Shown here: piece by piece, positions 18,044 to 26,678 of the stretch
Layout: every line of letters starts with the position of its first letter
Numbering within the stretch: position 1 is the first letter of the stretch
Assembly (NCBI RefSeq): GCF_001509475.1
Contig: NZ_LLZG01000388.1
Location: forward strand, 96,972 to 160,971
Direction of reading: 5' to 3'
DNA length: 64,000 nt
DNA from: Streptomyces regalis
GTDB taxonomy: Bacteria; Actinomycetota; Actinomycetes; Streptomycetales; Streptomycetaceae
Notes under the pieces: model-generated
The model's input: the letters and a program-made list of their open reading frames with translations, nothing else
Database searches by the model: none
What the model was told of the DNA's origin: nothing
Program-made: the position numbers and the translations under genes

Positions 18044-19089
18044 AGGACGGTGGCTGTGATGTGGCAGTCCGGTGCGTACAGGACGGGCATCGCGGCCGCG
18101 GCGCCCTTGGTCCAGATCTGCACCGGGTCGTCCTCGACATCGCGGGTGATCACGATGCCCGGGGCGTCTTCCCGCTCGATCTGCGGGTTCGTGCCCCGGG
18201 ACAGAGCGAGCGACTCGGTCGTGGTGCCGTACTGGGTCTGGCCCCACTTCGCCCGGTCCGGGGGCAGCATGATCCACCGGTCCTCGGGCAGGACACGCTT
18301 CGACACGTCGTCCTGCCACACCTGCGCCTTGTAGAGGGTCACCGGCGGCAGCCCGTACGTGCCGCGTACCGAGTTGACCTGCTCCGGGTTCAGGGTCGCA
18401 GTCGGCGTCTGACCGCCCGCGGGAGTGCCGTAGTAGGCCGCCCGATAGGCGCCGTTCGAGGCCAGGTGCGACCACGCCTTGCGTGAGGTGACCACCATCT
18501 CCGGTGCCGGCGCGCCGATGGAGTCGAGGTAGTCGATCCACCGCAACTCGTCCGCGATCGGGTCCGCGTCGGGACTGCTCCACGGCTTCGGAGCGGTCGG
18601 CATGTTCGCCGCAGGCACGCCGTAGTCGACTTCAACGGTCAGGCCGTTCTCCCCGGACAGAGTGAACTTGCCGTCGACCAGGACGTCACCTGCTGCGAGT
18701 TCCAGGCGGGAGCGGATGGCTTCGACGTGCCGCTCGGTGTCGTCGTAGAGCAGATCGATCAGCCGGTCCTCGTCCGCGCCACGCGCCGCGTCCAGGAGGA
18801 GCTGTTCCATCTCACCGACGAGCAGCTTCTGGCCCAGGGCCGGCAGAGTGCCTTCGGTCTGCGTGGACTCGGCCTGCCGCTTCGCGAACGGCACGCTGGA
18901 GTCGTATGCACGGTAAGAGGCGGTGTTGACGCGCCGCTTGGACTGCCGCACCCGCCACTTCACGTCCTGGACCTTGGTCTCGGCGAAGACGCTCTGAGTG
19001 AGGAGGAAGTCCGCTGGAGTCGGGATCGACCGGGCATAGACTGTCAGGTCCGCGACGGAAACGTTCTTGAGAAGGTCGGCGACGCTCAC
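18040..19089 (-). CDS. Major capsid protein, phage E family
   Basis: 349 residues, the usual length of the Phage_cap_E type. It is preceded by a decoration protein and a scaffold, the order expected of a head operon. The N-terminal helical arm (VSVADLTVYARSIPTPADFLLTQSVF) and residues such as RYRAYDSSVPFAKRQ-like SYRAYDSSVPFAKRQAE are typical of HK97-fold capsid proteins of this family. It would form the icosahedral shell. The upstream gene overlaps its start by four bases. Confidence 0.85.
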   Translation of the reverse strand: MSVADLLKNVSVADLTVYARSIPTPADFLLTQSVFAETKVQDVKWRVRQSKRRVNTASYRAYDSSVPFAKRQAESTQTEGTLPALGQKLLVGEMEQLLLDAARGADEDRLIDLLYDDTERHVEAIRSRLELAAGDVLVDGKFTLSGENGLTVEVDYGVPAANMPTAPKPWSSPDADPIADELRWIDYLDSIGAPAPEMVVTSRKAWSHLASNGAYRAAYYGTPAGGQTPTATLNPEQVNSVRGTYGLPPVTLYKAQVWQDDVSKRVLPEDRWIMLPPDRAKWGQTQYGTTTESLALSRGTNPQIEREDAPGIVITRDVEDDPVQIWTKGAAAAMPVLYAPDCHITATVL

Positions 19090-19514
19090 GCGCTCACCGC
19101 CCCAAGGAACCGGATCTGCGCGCCAGCCGGGCTAGCGGCGATCTTCGCTGGGTCGATGCCGCCGGGGATCTTCGCGGCATTCACCGTGCCGTGCCAGAAC
19201 AGCGCCGCGGGCACCTTCGCCGTGCCAGGCGTGAACGGGGCTTCGGCGTAGACGAGGCCAGCGAGAACTTCGCGACCGTCCTTCGCGGCCGGGTCGTACG
19301 CGCCGTAGAGGCCTGAGGCGTTGATGCGGCCGACCGGGACGCCGGAGCGGACGTAGCCGTGCGGCTGGCCCGCGGTCGCTTCCAGGTAGTGCGTGGTCTT
19401 GGTCAGCTTCTGCAGGTCGAGGGTGATGGTTTCCGTGGAGTCGGTGCCGTGCCGGGAGGCGAGCCAGTCCCGGTTCGCGGTCACTGTGACGGAGGTGGTG
19501 TACGGCTGGATCAA
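19086..19514 (-). CDS. Head decoration protein
   Basis: About 142 residues. IQPYTTSVTVTANRDWLASRHGTDSTETITLD, then LAGLVYAEAPFTPGTAKVPAALFWHGTVN, is the small trimeric decoration-protein type that stabilises the expanded phage capsid. The TTG at 19514 follows AGGAGAAG at the right spacing; a longer frame to 19568 has no such site. It overlaps the capsid gene by four bases. Confidence 0.7.
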   Translation of the reverse strand: MIQPYTTSVTVTANRDWLASRHGTDSTETITLDLQKLTKTTHYLEATAGQPHGYVRSGVPVGRINASGLYGAYDPAAKDGREVLAGLVYAEAPFTPGTAKVPAALFWHGTVNAAKIPGGIDPAKIAASPAGAQIRFLGAVSA

Positions 19515-19630
19515 CGCCGCTTCTCCTGGTGGTACTGGTGCGGTCGCGCACTCACCCGCTGGTGGCACGGTCCACGAGGAGAAGGCAGGGGCGTGGTCCC
19601 CAACAAGACCCCACTCAGGGCCAGTCGGTG

Positions 19631-20302
19631 TTACTCGGAGGCAGGGAGGATGCCGCGGCGGCGGGCCATCTCCAGGCCGGCCGAACCGGGCTTGTGGTCG
19701 ACACCGCCGGGGCGCGGCGGCGGGACCGAGGCAGGTGCGCCTCCAGGAGCTGCAGGAAGCTGCTGTGCGCCTGTGGGGACGCCTGCGAACAGCTCGGGGC
19801 GGCGAGTCTTCAGCTCCTGTACCGCCTCACTGAGGGCGTCTCCCTCGGCGTCGTCCGGGACGCGCAGGAGCGCCACGGCGTCGTCCAGGTCGGCACCGGT
19901 CGCCCCAATGCCGGCGAGGGCAACTCGGCGGGCAGCGTCACGCTCACGGACAAGGGCTGCAGCTTCGCGAGCGGCAGCGGCCTTCTCTCGTTCGATCACC
20001 GCCTGCTCGCGGCGCTCCGCCTCGGAGAGTTGCTCCTGCTCGGCCTGCCGGACACCGGCCAGGTATTCCTCAAGCGCGCTGGTATTGGAGAAGCCGAGCT
20101 TTTCGATCAGGCCGCGCACTGCAGCCCGGCCACCCTGGTCCTTCTCCCGGGCCATCAGCGTATTGAGTTGCTTCTGGCTGATGTTGACGGTGACTTCGTC
20201 GTTCGACGGATCGTCGGAGGAGGCGCCGAGAACCGGAAAGATCGGGCGGCCGTCCTGGCGGTGGCCGAGCACGGTACGCGGAGCGGGCAGGCTGCGGGTC
20301 AT
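19631..20302 (-). CDS. Capsid scaffolding protein
   Basis: About 223 residues, strongly charged and helical: EYLAGVRQAEQEQLSEAERREQAVIEREKAAAAREAAAL forms a coiled coil around residues 80-125. The C-terminus ends in a GVDHKPGSAGLEMARRRGIL tail. Position between portal and capsid, and composition, identify a scaffold, which guides capsid assembly and is then removed. No separate maturation protease was seen. Confidence 0.7.
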   Translation of the reverse strand: MTRSLPAPRTVLGHRQDGRPIFPVLGASSDDPSNDEVTVNISQKQLNTLMAREKDQGGRAAVRGLIEKLGFSNTSALEEYLAGVRQAEQEQLSEAERREQAVIEREKAAAAREAAALVRERDAARRVALAGIGATGADLDDAVALLRVPDDAEGDALSEAVQELKTRRPELFAGVPTGAQQLPAAPGGAPASVPPPRPGGVDHKPGSAGLEMARRRGILPASE

Positions 20303-20464
20303 CAAAGGGTGCTACTCCCACGACGGCCCCGCGCCGTGATCGAGTCTACGGATGCCAAGAACACATCCGCTGCCCGGCACTGGCCACTCGGATCCAATAG
20401 GCCAATCACGCTGGCTCACTGCTGCGTTGGCTGCCGGTTGGCGTAAACCTGAGATGATCAACTC

Positions 20465-21022
20465 ATGTCTGATGTCCCAGGATCTAATCTGATATCTCCT
20501 GCTGTGTCCCTAGCGAAGGGCTCCGAGCCGCTCAAGAAGCGCCGCGCGGCGATATGGGGTGTCACGGCCGCCGTGGTCGTCGCTGCGGGAGTCACCCTGT
20601 GGGCATGGGAACCGTGGGTGGACCGCAGCCCCTTCACCGCCTTGGTCGCTGGTGCCTCACCCGTGACGGACCCCGGGGCCAAAACTGAGGGCGGCGAATG
20701 CACTCCCAATCTTGCCGGGGAAGCCGTGGTCATCTACGACGCCTCCGGCAAAAGCAAGTTGGCCTCGGGCATCGAGTCCAGCATCGGTGAGGTGCTGCCC
20801 AGCTCGTACGGCGACTTCGCGGGTTGGTGCTTCTACGCGACGCGTATCAAGGGCCTGCCCGGCGGCGAAGGCACCTACAAGGTCCAGGTCGGCGGAGGGA
20901 ACCTCGTCACCGTCGAAGAAGAGCATCTTCGTCAGCCCGTTGATCAGCAGCGGGAAGGGATGAGGAAGACGAAGCTGCCGCCCGATGACGCACCGGCACC
21001 GGAGCTTCCTGCCGAGCAGTGA
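20465..21022 (+). CDS. Single-span membrane protein (moron) between portal and scaffold
   Basis: 185 residues, on the opposite strand to the late genes. One transmembrane segment, AIWGVTAAVVVAAGVTLWAW, lies near residue 35; the remainder would be outside the membrane and carries two cysteines (GGECTPN, GWCFYATR) that could form a disulfide. It reads as lysogenic-conversion cargo or exclusion factor. Its own promoter should lie at 20306-20464. The last 116 bases overlap the end of the portal gene. Confidence 0.55.
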   Translation: MSDVPGSNLISPAVSLAKGSEPLKKRRAAIWGVTAAVVVAAGVTLWAWEPWVDRSPFTALVAGASPVTDPGAKTEGGECTPNLAGEAVVIYDASGKSKLASGIESSIGEVLPSSYGDFAGWCFYATRIKGLPGGEGTYKVQVGGGNLVTVEEEHLRQPVDQQREGMRKTKLPPDDAPAPELPAEQ

Positions 21023-22739
21023 TCCGGCTGACTTCCTCGCGCGCATCCTCGATCGGGTATCCGGCGTCCTGCAGCATGCGGATCCCGGTCTCCAATGAGA
21101 GCACTCCGGCGGACACGCCCTTGACGACCTCATCGAGGATCGCTGTTCGGTCGGTCGGGGTGTGCGGGCCGAACACGATGCGCGCGGCCAGCGGTTCGCC
21201 CGTGGGCCAGCCTTCGGCTCGACCGGCCTGGTGGATACGCTGCACCATCTTCAGCAGCAGCGCGTACTTGTGGGCGCGGGCCAGACGCATGGAGTCCACC
21301 TGGGAATCCAACGGTCCGAGTGACAGCTGGAGTGCGTAGCCACTCGGCACGTCGCTGGGGTCGACGGTGCCCAGGCTCACAGCGGGCAGCCGGGCGTTGA
21401 CGGCTGCACGGTCGCGGATCTCTTCGACCCTGGCCCGTAGCTCCGAGAGCTGGCCTGAGGTATCGAGGACGTCCATCCGTCCGCCGTCGGCGAGTTGGAA
21501 GACCGTGCCGGGCTCGACTGCAAGGGGCTTGGGGCGGCCGGTGACGCGGTCGACTTCGGCACGGGCCCCGGCAAGGCCGATGATGGGAGCACCCGTAGTC
21601 GCGGAGGCGCGGGCGGAGTCGGTGTCGGTCTCGGCCAGCTCGTCCAGGGCCTGCATGACCTTTGACAGGGTGGACTGCCCGAAGTGCTCGCCGTCGGCGA
21701 CGGTGTTGCTGATGTGGACGATCGGGATGAAGTCGAGCTGCAGATCGAGGCGATGCAGGACTTCGCCGTCGGGCCGAGTCCGGAAGTGCGCCTTGCCCAG
21801 GGGCAGATCGTCAAGGCTCTGCCCGTGGCGCAGGTCGTCGAGGAACCATTCGGCGTCGGTGAGATAGCAGGTGACCTTCGACGGCCGGTCGGGCGCCCAC
21901 GGGTAGGTGCGCTCGATGTGGTCCGACTCCGGCACGTACCGGTCGCCGACCTCGAGAACGTGGCCGCCGGTGTCGCCCACGATCGGTTGCCGCCTCGCCT
22001 GTCCGTTCCCGTCGGTGCTGCTGCGGGTAGCTGGCACTACGGGTCCCATTTCGTATGTGATCCTGCGGACCCTCGGCTTCAGCCCACGCTTGGGGTCCTC
22101 GGGTATCTCCCAGCCCAGATGGATACGGCGGGGATAGTCCCCCGGGTCGGCATCGTCCTCGAGGACGGGAAAGTAGAACCCCGGGTCGTAGGTCTTGAGC
22201 CGAACACGGCGCTTCTCCGGGTCCCAGGCCAGCAGGTACAGCCCGTCGCCGAGCAGTACGGCCTTACGCTCGGCGGCCTGCATCCGCAACGGCAGCAGCT
22301 CAGCCTCCGCCCACTCCCGCAGTCGCTGCTGTACCTCGGCAGCAGCCGCTGATTCGGGCGTCGCGTCGTCGTCGCCGGCGTGCTCGGCCCCCGGCACGAC
22401 GATCTGCTGCGACTTCCCCAGCAGATGGGCGAGGGCAGTGTCTACGAAAGTTGCCGGGTCCCCGAACTCCCTGCGCTCGGCCGCGGTCTCGTTGCCTGCC
22501 AGGGTGGCGAGCTCGCCCGCCTGGTTGGAGTCGTAGGCCGCCAGGAGCTTGTAAGCCGCCAGGCGGCGCACCGCATCATCGGGGAGCCAGGTCGCCTGCA
22601 GCTCGGGCGAAAGGGCCCGATGCGGACGCCCATCGTGAGTGCCGGCCATTACCGGCTTGTAGTTGAGCCACGACCAGGCATCGGTCAGGAAAGTGCGCAG
22701 GCCCACGGGGACAGGTCCGTAACGTCGGCCCCGCGCCAT
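20907..22739 (-). CDS. Phage portal protein
   Basis: 610 residues with portal-type features: FLTDAWSWLNYKP at the N-terminus, KSQQIVVPGAEHA, LLGDGLYLLAWDPEKRRVRLKTYDPGFYFPV, and a C-terminal helical part. Portal rings sit at one capsid vertex and conduct DNA. The ATG is at 22739. It normally directly follows terL, but here 17 kb of Dnd genes lie between. The C-terminal 38 or so codons overlap the moron on the opposite strand. Confidence 0.85.
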   Translation of the reverse strand: MARGRRYGPVPVGLRTFLTDAWSWLNYKPVMAGTHDGRPHRALSPELQATWLPDDAVRRLAAYKLLAAYDSNQAGELATLAGNETAAERREFGDPATFVDTALAHLLGKSQQIVVPGAEHAGDDDATPESAAAAEVQQRLREWAEAELLPLRMQAAERKAVLLGDGLYLLAWDPEKRRVRLKTYDPGFYFPVLEDDADPGDYPRRIHLGWEIPEDPKRGLKPRVRRITYEMGPVVPATRSSTDGNGQARRQPIVGDTGGHVLEVGDRYVPESDHIERTYPWAPDRPSKVTCYLTDAEWFLDDLRHGQSLDDLPLGKAHFRTRPDGEVLHRLDLQLDFIPIVHISNTVADGEHFGQSTLSKVMQALDELAETDTDSARASATTGAPIIGLAGARAEVDRVTGRPKPLAVEPGTVFQLADGGRMDVLDTSGQLSELRARVEEIRDRAAVNARLPAVSLGTVDPSDVPSGYALQLSLGPLDSQVDSMRLARAHKYALLLKMVQRIHQAGRAEGWPTGEPLAARIVFGPHTPTDRTAILDEVVKGVSAGVLSLETGIRMLQDAGYPIEDAREEVSRITARQEAPVPVRHRAAASSSSSLPAADQRADEDALLRR

Positions 22740-22883
22740 CTACAGCGTAGGTGAGCCCGCCATCGGTCTCTCGGCGCAAGGGGCCGAGGCGCGAGCATTG
22801 CGCAGGTTCTCCTGATCGCGCCCACCCTCGTGAGTACCCGCCGCTACCCTCCGCTTGTCGGCCAGTAGCGGGAGGACGTGAGC

Positions 22884-24323
22884 ATGGCGCAGCAGACATG
22901 GAGCAGCGATCGCAGACTGACCGCGATCAGCAGAGCAAGCCTCTCTGTCCCCGCCCGCCAGGCCGTGATCGACAGGCAGGTACGCCCCGGGCTCACCGTC
23001 CTTGACTACGGCTGCGGCCGTGGGGGCGACGTACGTGCGCTCCAGCATCTGGATTGCCAAGCAGTCGGCTGGGACCCGTTCTACCAAGCCGACACCAGGC
23101 TGGAGCCGGCGGACGTAGTTCTCCTCACCTACGTCCTCAATGTCATCGAAGACCCACAGGAGCGGCGCAAGACCCTGAAAGAGGCGTGGGACCTGGCTGA
23201 AACAGTCCTCGTCGCCTCCGCACGACTGACGTGGGAGAAGTCGAAGGTCAAAGGCGAGGCGTTCGGCGACGGCCTGCTCACCAGCCGACAGACCTTCCAA
23301 CACCTCTTCGGATCAAGCGAGCTGCGCACCTACGTCGAGGAAGTGACAGGGGTACGGACAGTCTCCGCAGCGCCAGGCGTCGTCTATGCCTTCAAGGACG
23401 AGAGAGCGCGCCTCAGCTACCTTGCTCGCCGGATTGTTCCCGACGCGGAGTGGCTCGCATCAGAGGACACGACCTCAGCGATCGCAGCGGTCGTCGACTA
23501 CGTCGAACGTCGCGGGCGGCTGCCCCGGATGGAAGAAGTCCCTCAGCCGATGGCCGAGTTGCTCGGCCACTTGCGCCCCACTGAGGTGCGTCGGCTCGTA
23601 CGGGACTCCGCAGATTCCAGCAAGGTCGAGGAAGGCGGAAGGCGAACCACGCTCAACACTTTGCTCTTCCTCGCCGTCGAACTGTTCAACGGCCGCGGCC
23701 CCTTCAGCAGCCTCCCGCTCAGTGTCCAGCTCGACGTCCGCGCCTTCTTTTCCTCCTACAAGGAAGCCTGCCAGCGATCCGACCGGCTGCTGCTCAAGCT
23801 GCGTGACGACACGTACATCCGCGGAGCTATGAACGCCTCCGCGGTCGGGAAGCTGACCCCGACCGCTCTGTACGTCCACCAGCGAGCTCTCGACCGGATG
23901 CCTACAGTGCTACGCCTCTACGAGCACTGCGCCTCGATCGCCGCCGGCCGCCCGCAGGAATGGACCCTGGCCAAGCTCCGCCACCAGGGCCGGGCGGTGA
24001 GTTGGCTGGACTACCCAGACTTCGACACCGACCCCCATCCGCGGACGTTGTCCTCGTACCACGTGGACTTGAAGACGCTGGAGACGTCCTTCACCTCATA
24101 CGCCGACTCCCTGAACCGGCCTCTACTCCACCGCAAGCACGAGTTCCTGGCCGCAGATGATCCCGACGTAGAGCGGTACAAACGGCTCACGGCAGCGGAG
24201 GTGAAAGCGGGGCTGTATGAGCACCCTCACCTCATTGGCACAGAGGACGGCTGGGAGGCAGAGCTCATCCGTTGCGACCGGGCCCTTCGCGGACATCGGC
24301 TAGTGCGTCGTACGGCAGGTTGA
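22884..24323 (+). CDS. DNA phosphorothioation-associated putative methyltransferase
   Basis: About 479 residues. VLDYGCGRGGDVRALQ is SAM motif I of a class I methyltransferase, followed by the long C-terminal half typical of the Dnd-associated methyltransferase family (for example SADVRLTW-like ASARLTWEKSKVKGEAFGDGLLTSRQTFQHLF). ATG at 22884 is preferred because GGAGGAC lies about ten bases upstream. It converges with dndA across four bases. The target, DNA or another partner, is unknown in this family. A standard restriction-modification methyltransferase is a less likely alternative. Confidence 0.8.
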   Translation: MAQQTWSSDRRLTAISRASLSVPARQAVIDRQVRPGLTVLDYGCGRGGDVRALQHLDCQAVGWDPFYQADTRLEPADVVLLTYVLNVIEDPQERRKTLKEAWDLAETVLVASARLTWEKSKVKGEAFGDGLLTSRQTFQHLFGSSELRTYVEEVTGVRTVSAAPGVVYAFKDERARLSYLARRIVPDAEWLASEDTTSAIAAVVDYVERRGRLPRMEEVPQPMAELLGHLRPTEVRRLVRDSADSSKVEEGGRRTTLNTLLFLAVELFNGRGPFSSLPLSVQLDVRAFFSSYKEACQRSDRLLLKLRDDTYIRGAMNASAVGKLTPTALYVHQRALDRMPTVLRLYEHCASIAAGRPQEWTLAKLRHQGRAVSWLDYPDFDTDPHPRTLSSYHVDLKTLETSFTSYADSLNRPLLHRKHEFLAADDPDVERYKRLTAAEVKAGLYEHPHLIGTEDGWEAELIRCDRALRGHRLVRRTAG

Positions 24324-24327
24324 GCGA

Positions 24328-25482
24328 TCAGACGGAGTCGGGCTGCAACCGCGCGATCAGGTCCGCCAGCTCCTCAACATCAAGGTCAGCCGCTTGGTTC
24401 GGGAACCAGGACATGCGGAGCCCGTTCTCTGCTGCATCCTCGGGCAGCCCCATGGCGGTGAGTACGTGGCTGGGGGTGTACGAGGCGCTCGTGCATGCGG
24501 AGCCCGTGGCAACGGCTACGTGGTGGTTCAACTGGACAATGAGCGCCTCGGCATCCACACCGTCGAAAGACACGTTAAGGATGTGCGGGACGGTGTGGTC
24601 CTGATCTCCGTTGATCTGGAACCGGGTCTTCGCGAGCGCGTTCAAGAGCCGGGAGCGGAGATCCGCCGCGCCCTTGCTCCACTGCTTGTGTTCCTTCTGG
24701 AAGATCTTCGCCGCCTCAGCCAGGCCCATGATCAGCGGCACCGGCAACGTTCCTGGGCGTAGCTTCCGCTCCTGGCCGCCACCAAACATGATCGGCTGCA
24801 GTGGCAGCCTGCCTGAGCGTCGGCGTCGGGTGACCAGCATCCCGACGCCCTTCGGGGCGCCAATCTTGTGACCGCTGACACTGATCATGTCGATCGGCGC
24901 GGTCAGATCCTCAGGTACTTTCCCGTACCCCTGTGCGGCATCCACATGCAGATACGTCGAGGTCTCACGCAGATGCCCAGCGAGCTCGGCTACAGGCTGG
25001 ACGACACCCGTCTCGTTGTTCACGTGCATCAGAGAGACGAGGAGCGTGTCGGGACGTAGCCGCTCCATCACCGCCTCGACAGAGACCCTGCCTGATGAAC
25101 CAGGCTTGATGAAGTCGACTTCGAAACCACGAGACTGCATGTGCTCCAGGGGCTCGATCACCGCCTTGTGCTCGATCGCCGAGGTGATGATGTGACGCCG
25201 ACCACTCTGCTCGCCATGGGGAGCAAGACCGAGCAACGCAATGTTGTTGCTCTCAGTAGCCCCGCTGGTAAAGATCAACTCGTCCGGTTCGGCACCGACC
25301 GTGCTGGCGAGATAGTCGCGCGCCTGCTGCACCGCGCGCTTCGCTCGGGTCCCGTACTCGTGCGTCCGGGAGCCGGCGTTCCCGAAGTCCTCGGTCATCC
25401 AGTGCATCACCACATCGGCCACACGCGGGTCCACACGCGTCGTAGCCGCAGCATCGAGATACGTCACCACTAGCCCCACCAC
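24328..25482 (-). CDS. dndA: DndA, cysteine desulfurase
   Basis: About 384 residues of the IscS/NifS type. It supplies sulfur for phosphorothioation. SGHKIGAPKGVG contains the PLP-binding lysine, FTSGATESNN binds cofactor phosphate, and GSACTSASYTPSHVL has the mobile catalytic cysteine. It is transcribed divergently from dndB, the same layout as classic dnd clusters. The exact start is uncertain among GTG codons at 25482, 25479, 25470 and 25467; none has a decisive ribosome-binding site. Confidence 0.9.
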   Translation of the reverse strand: MVGLVVTYLDAAATTRVDPRVADVVMHWMTEDFGNAGSRTHEYGTRAKRAVQQARDYLASTVGAEPDELIFTSGATESNNIALLGLAPHGEQSGRRHIITSAIEHKAVIEPLEHMQSRGFEVDFIKPGSSGRVSVEAVMERLRPDTLLVSLMHVNNETGVVQPVAELAGHLRETSTYLHVDAAQGYGKVPEDLTAPIDMISVSGHKIGAPKGVGMLVTRRRRSGRLPLQPIMFGGGQERKLRPGTLPVPLIMGLAEAAKIFQKEHKQWSKGAADLRSRLLNALAKTRFQINGDQDHTVPHILNVSFDGVDAEALIVQLNHHVAVATGSACTSASYTPSHVLTAMGLPEDAAENGLRMSWFPNQAADLDVEELADLIARLQPDSV

Positions 25483-25510
25483 ACCTTTGAGCGTTAATCC
25501 AGCACGTTCT

Positions 25511-25532
25511 GTACGTCTTATCTCTGACGTAC
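25511..25532. promoter_or_regulatory. Inverted repeat in the dndA-dndB promoter, likely DndB operator
   Basis: GTACGTC and GACGTAC, separated by eight bases, lie in the 65-base gap between the divergent dndA and dndB genes. DndB is reported to be a repressor binding a TACG...CGTA palindrome in Salmonella; the arms here resemble that, though the exact spacing must be compared. TAGCGT (25534-25539) just downstream resembles a -10 box with its start near the GTG of dndB at 25548, which would make the dndB mRNA leaderless. Confidence 0.6.
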
Positions 25533-25547
25533 GATAGCGTTACGCGC

Positions 25548-26678
25548 GTGGGATCACCGTCATCTTCGCAGCTTGCCGATACCGCTACCTCCGCTGGCTT
25601 TGACTACATCTTTCCAGCCATCCGGGGCGTTCAGGCGGGTCGCGAGTTCTACGTGTCCATGTGCCCTCTGCGGCTCATCCCGAAGATCTTCCTCTTCGAC
25701 GAGGACGAGCTGGCACCGGAGGTTCGAGCCCAACGCGTCTTGAACAAGGGCCGACTTCCAGCCCTCACCCGATACATCGTCGAGAACCCAGACGACTACG
25801 TCTTCAGCGCCCTCACTGCATCCGTCGATGGCGAGATGTACTTCGAGAGCATCGCCGACACTGGCATGGGCATGCGCGCCGGCCAGATCCGTATCCCCAT
25901 GGCTGCCCGCTTCTTGATCAACGACGGGCAACACCGACGGGCAGCCATCGAAGAAGCCCTGAAGGAGAACCCCGACCTCGGAGAGGAGACGATCGCCGTC
26001 GTCTTCTTCCACGACGCCGGTCTGGCTCGCTGCCAGCAGATGTTCGCCGACCTCAACCGGCACGCAGTGCGCCCACCGCGTTCCATCGGCGTGCTGTATG
26101 ACCACCGAGACGACCTGGCAATCATGGCTCGACTCCTGGCTATGAAGTCCCCTGTCTTCAAAGGGCACGTCGAGATGGAGAGCAGCACCCTTGCTCAACG
26201 CTCCCGCAAGCTGTTCACCCTGAGTGCCGTCTACTCCGCCACCCAGTCCCTCCTGCAAGGGCTGGAGATCAAGAAGGAGAAGGCGCAGGAGCTGGCGGAG
26301 GCATACTGGGAGGCGGTCGACCTTGTGGTCCCCGAGTGGGGGATGGTGCGCAAGCGTGAGCTTGCGGCTCCCGAGGTACGCAAGGACTACATCCACAGTC
26401 ATGGCATTGCCTTGCACGCACTTGGCCGGATTGGGAACTCGCTCCTGCGGAAGTCCGAGTCACCCCAAGTGTGGCATTCGAAGCTCAAGCTCCTGACTTC
26501 GGTTGACTGGTCCCGGATTAACCCAGATTGGGAGGGTCGCGCGCTGATCGGCGGACGTGTGTCGAAGAGCCACCAGAACCTGACCCTGACTGTGAACTAC
26601 CTGCGCCGTCACATGAAGCTCCAACTCAGCCCGGAGGAGCAGCGTGTTGAGGACGCATACTTGCGAGGAGATGCATGA
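25548..26678 (+). CDS. dndB: DndB, DGQHR-domain protein
   Basis: 376 residues. FLINDGQHRRAAI at residues about 122-134 is the signature motif. DndB is not needed for the modification itself; in known systems it represses dnd transcription and modulates where and how often sulfur is placed. It starts at a GTG with no ribosome-binding site, possibly leaderless, and its stop overlaps the dndC start (ATGA). Confidence 0.9.
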   Translation: MGSPSSSQLADTATSAGFDYIFPAIRGVQAGREFYVSMCPLRLIPKIFLFDEDELAPEVRAQRVLNKGRLPALTRYIVENPDDYVFSALTASVDGEMYFESIADTGMGMRAGQIRIPMAARFLINDGQHRRAAIEEALKENPDLGEETIAVVFFHDAGLARCQQMFADLNRHAVRPPRSIGVLYDHRDDLAIMARLLAMKSPVFKGHVEMESSTLAQRSRKLFTLSAVYSATQSLLQGLEIKKEKAQELAEAYWEAVDLVVPEWGMVRKRELAAPEVRKDYIHSHGIALHALGRIGNSLLRKSESPQVWHSKLKLLTSVDWSRINPDWEGRALIGGRVSKSHQNLTLTVNYLRRHMKLQLSPEEQRVEDAYLRGDA

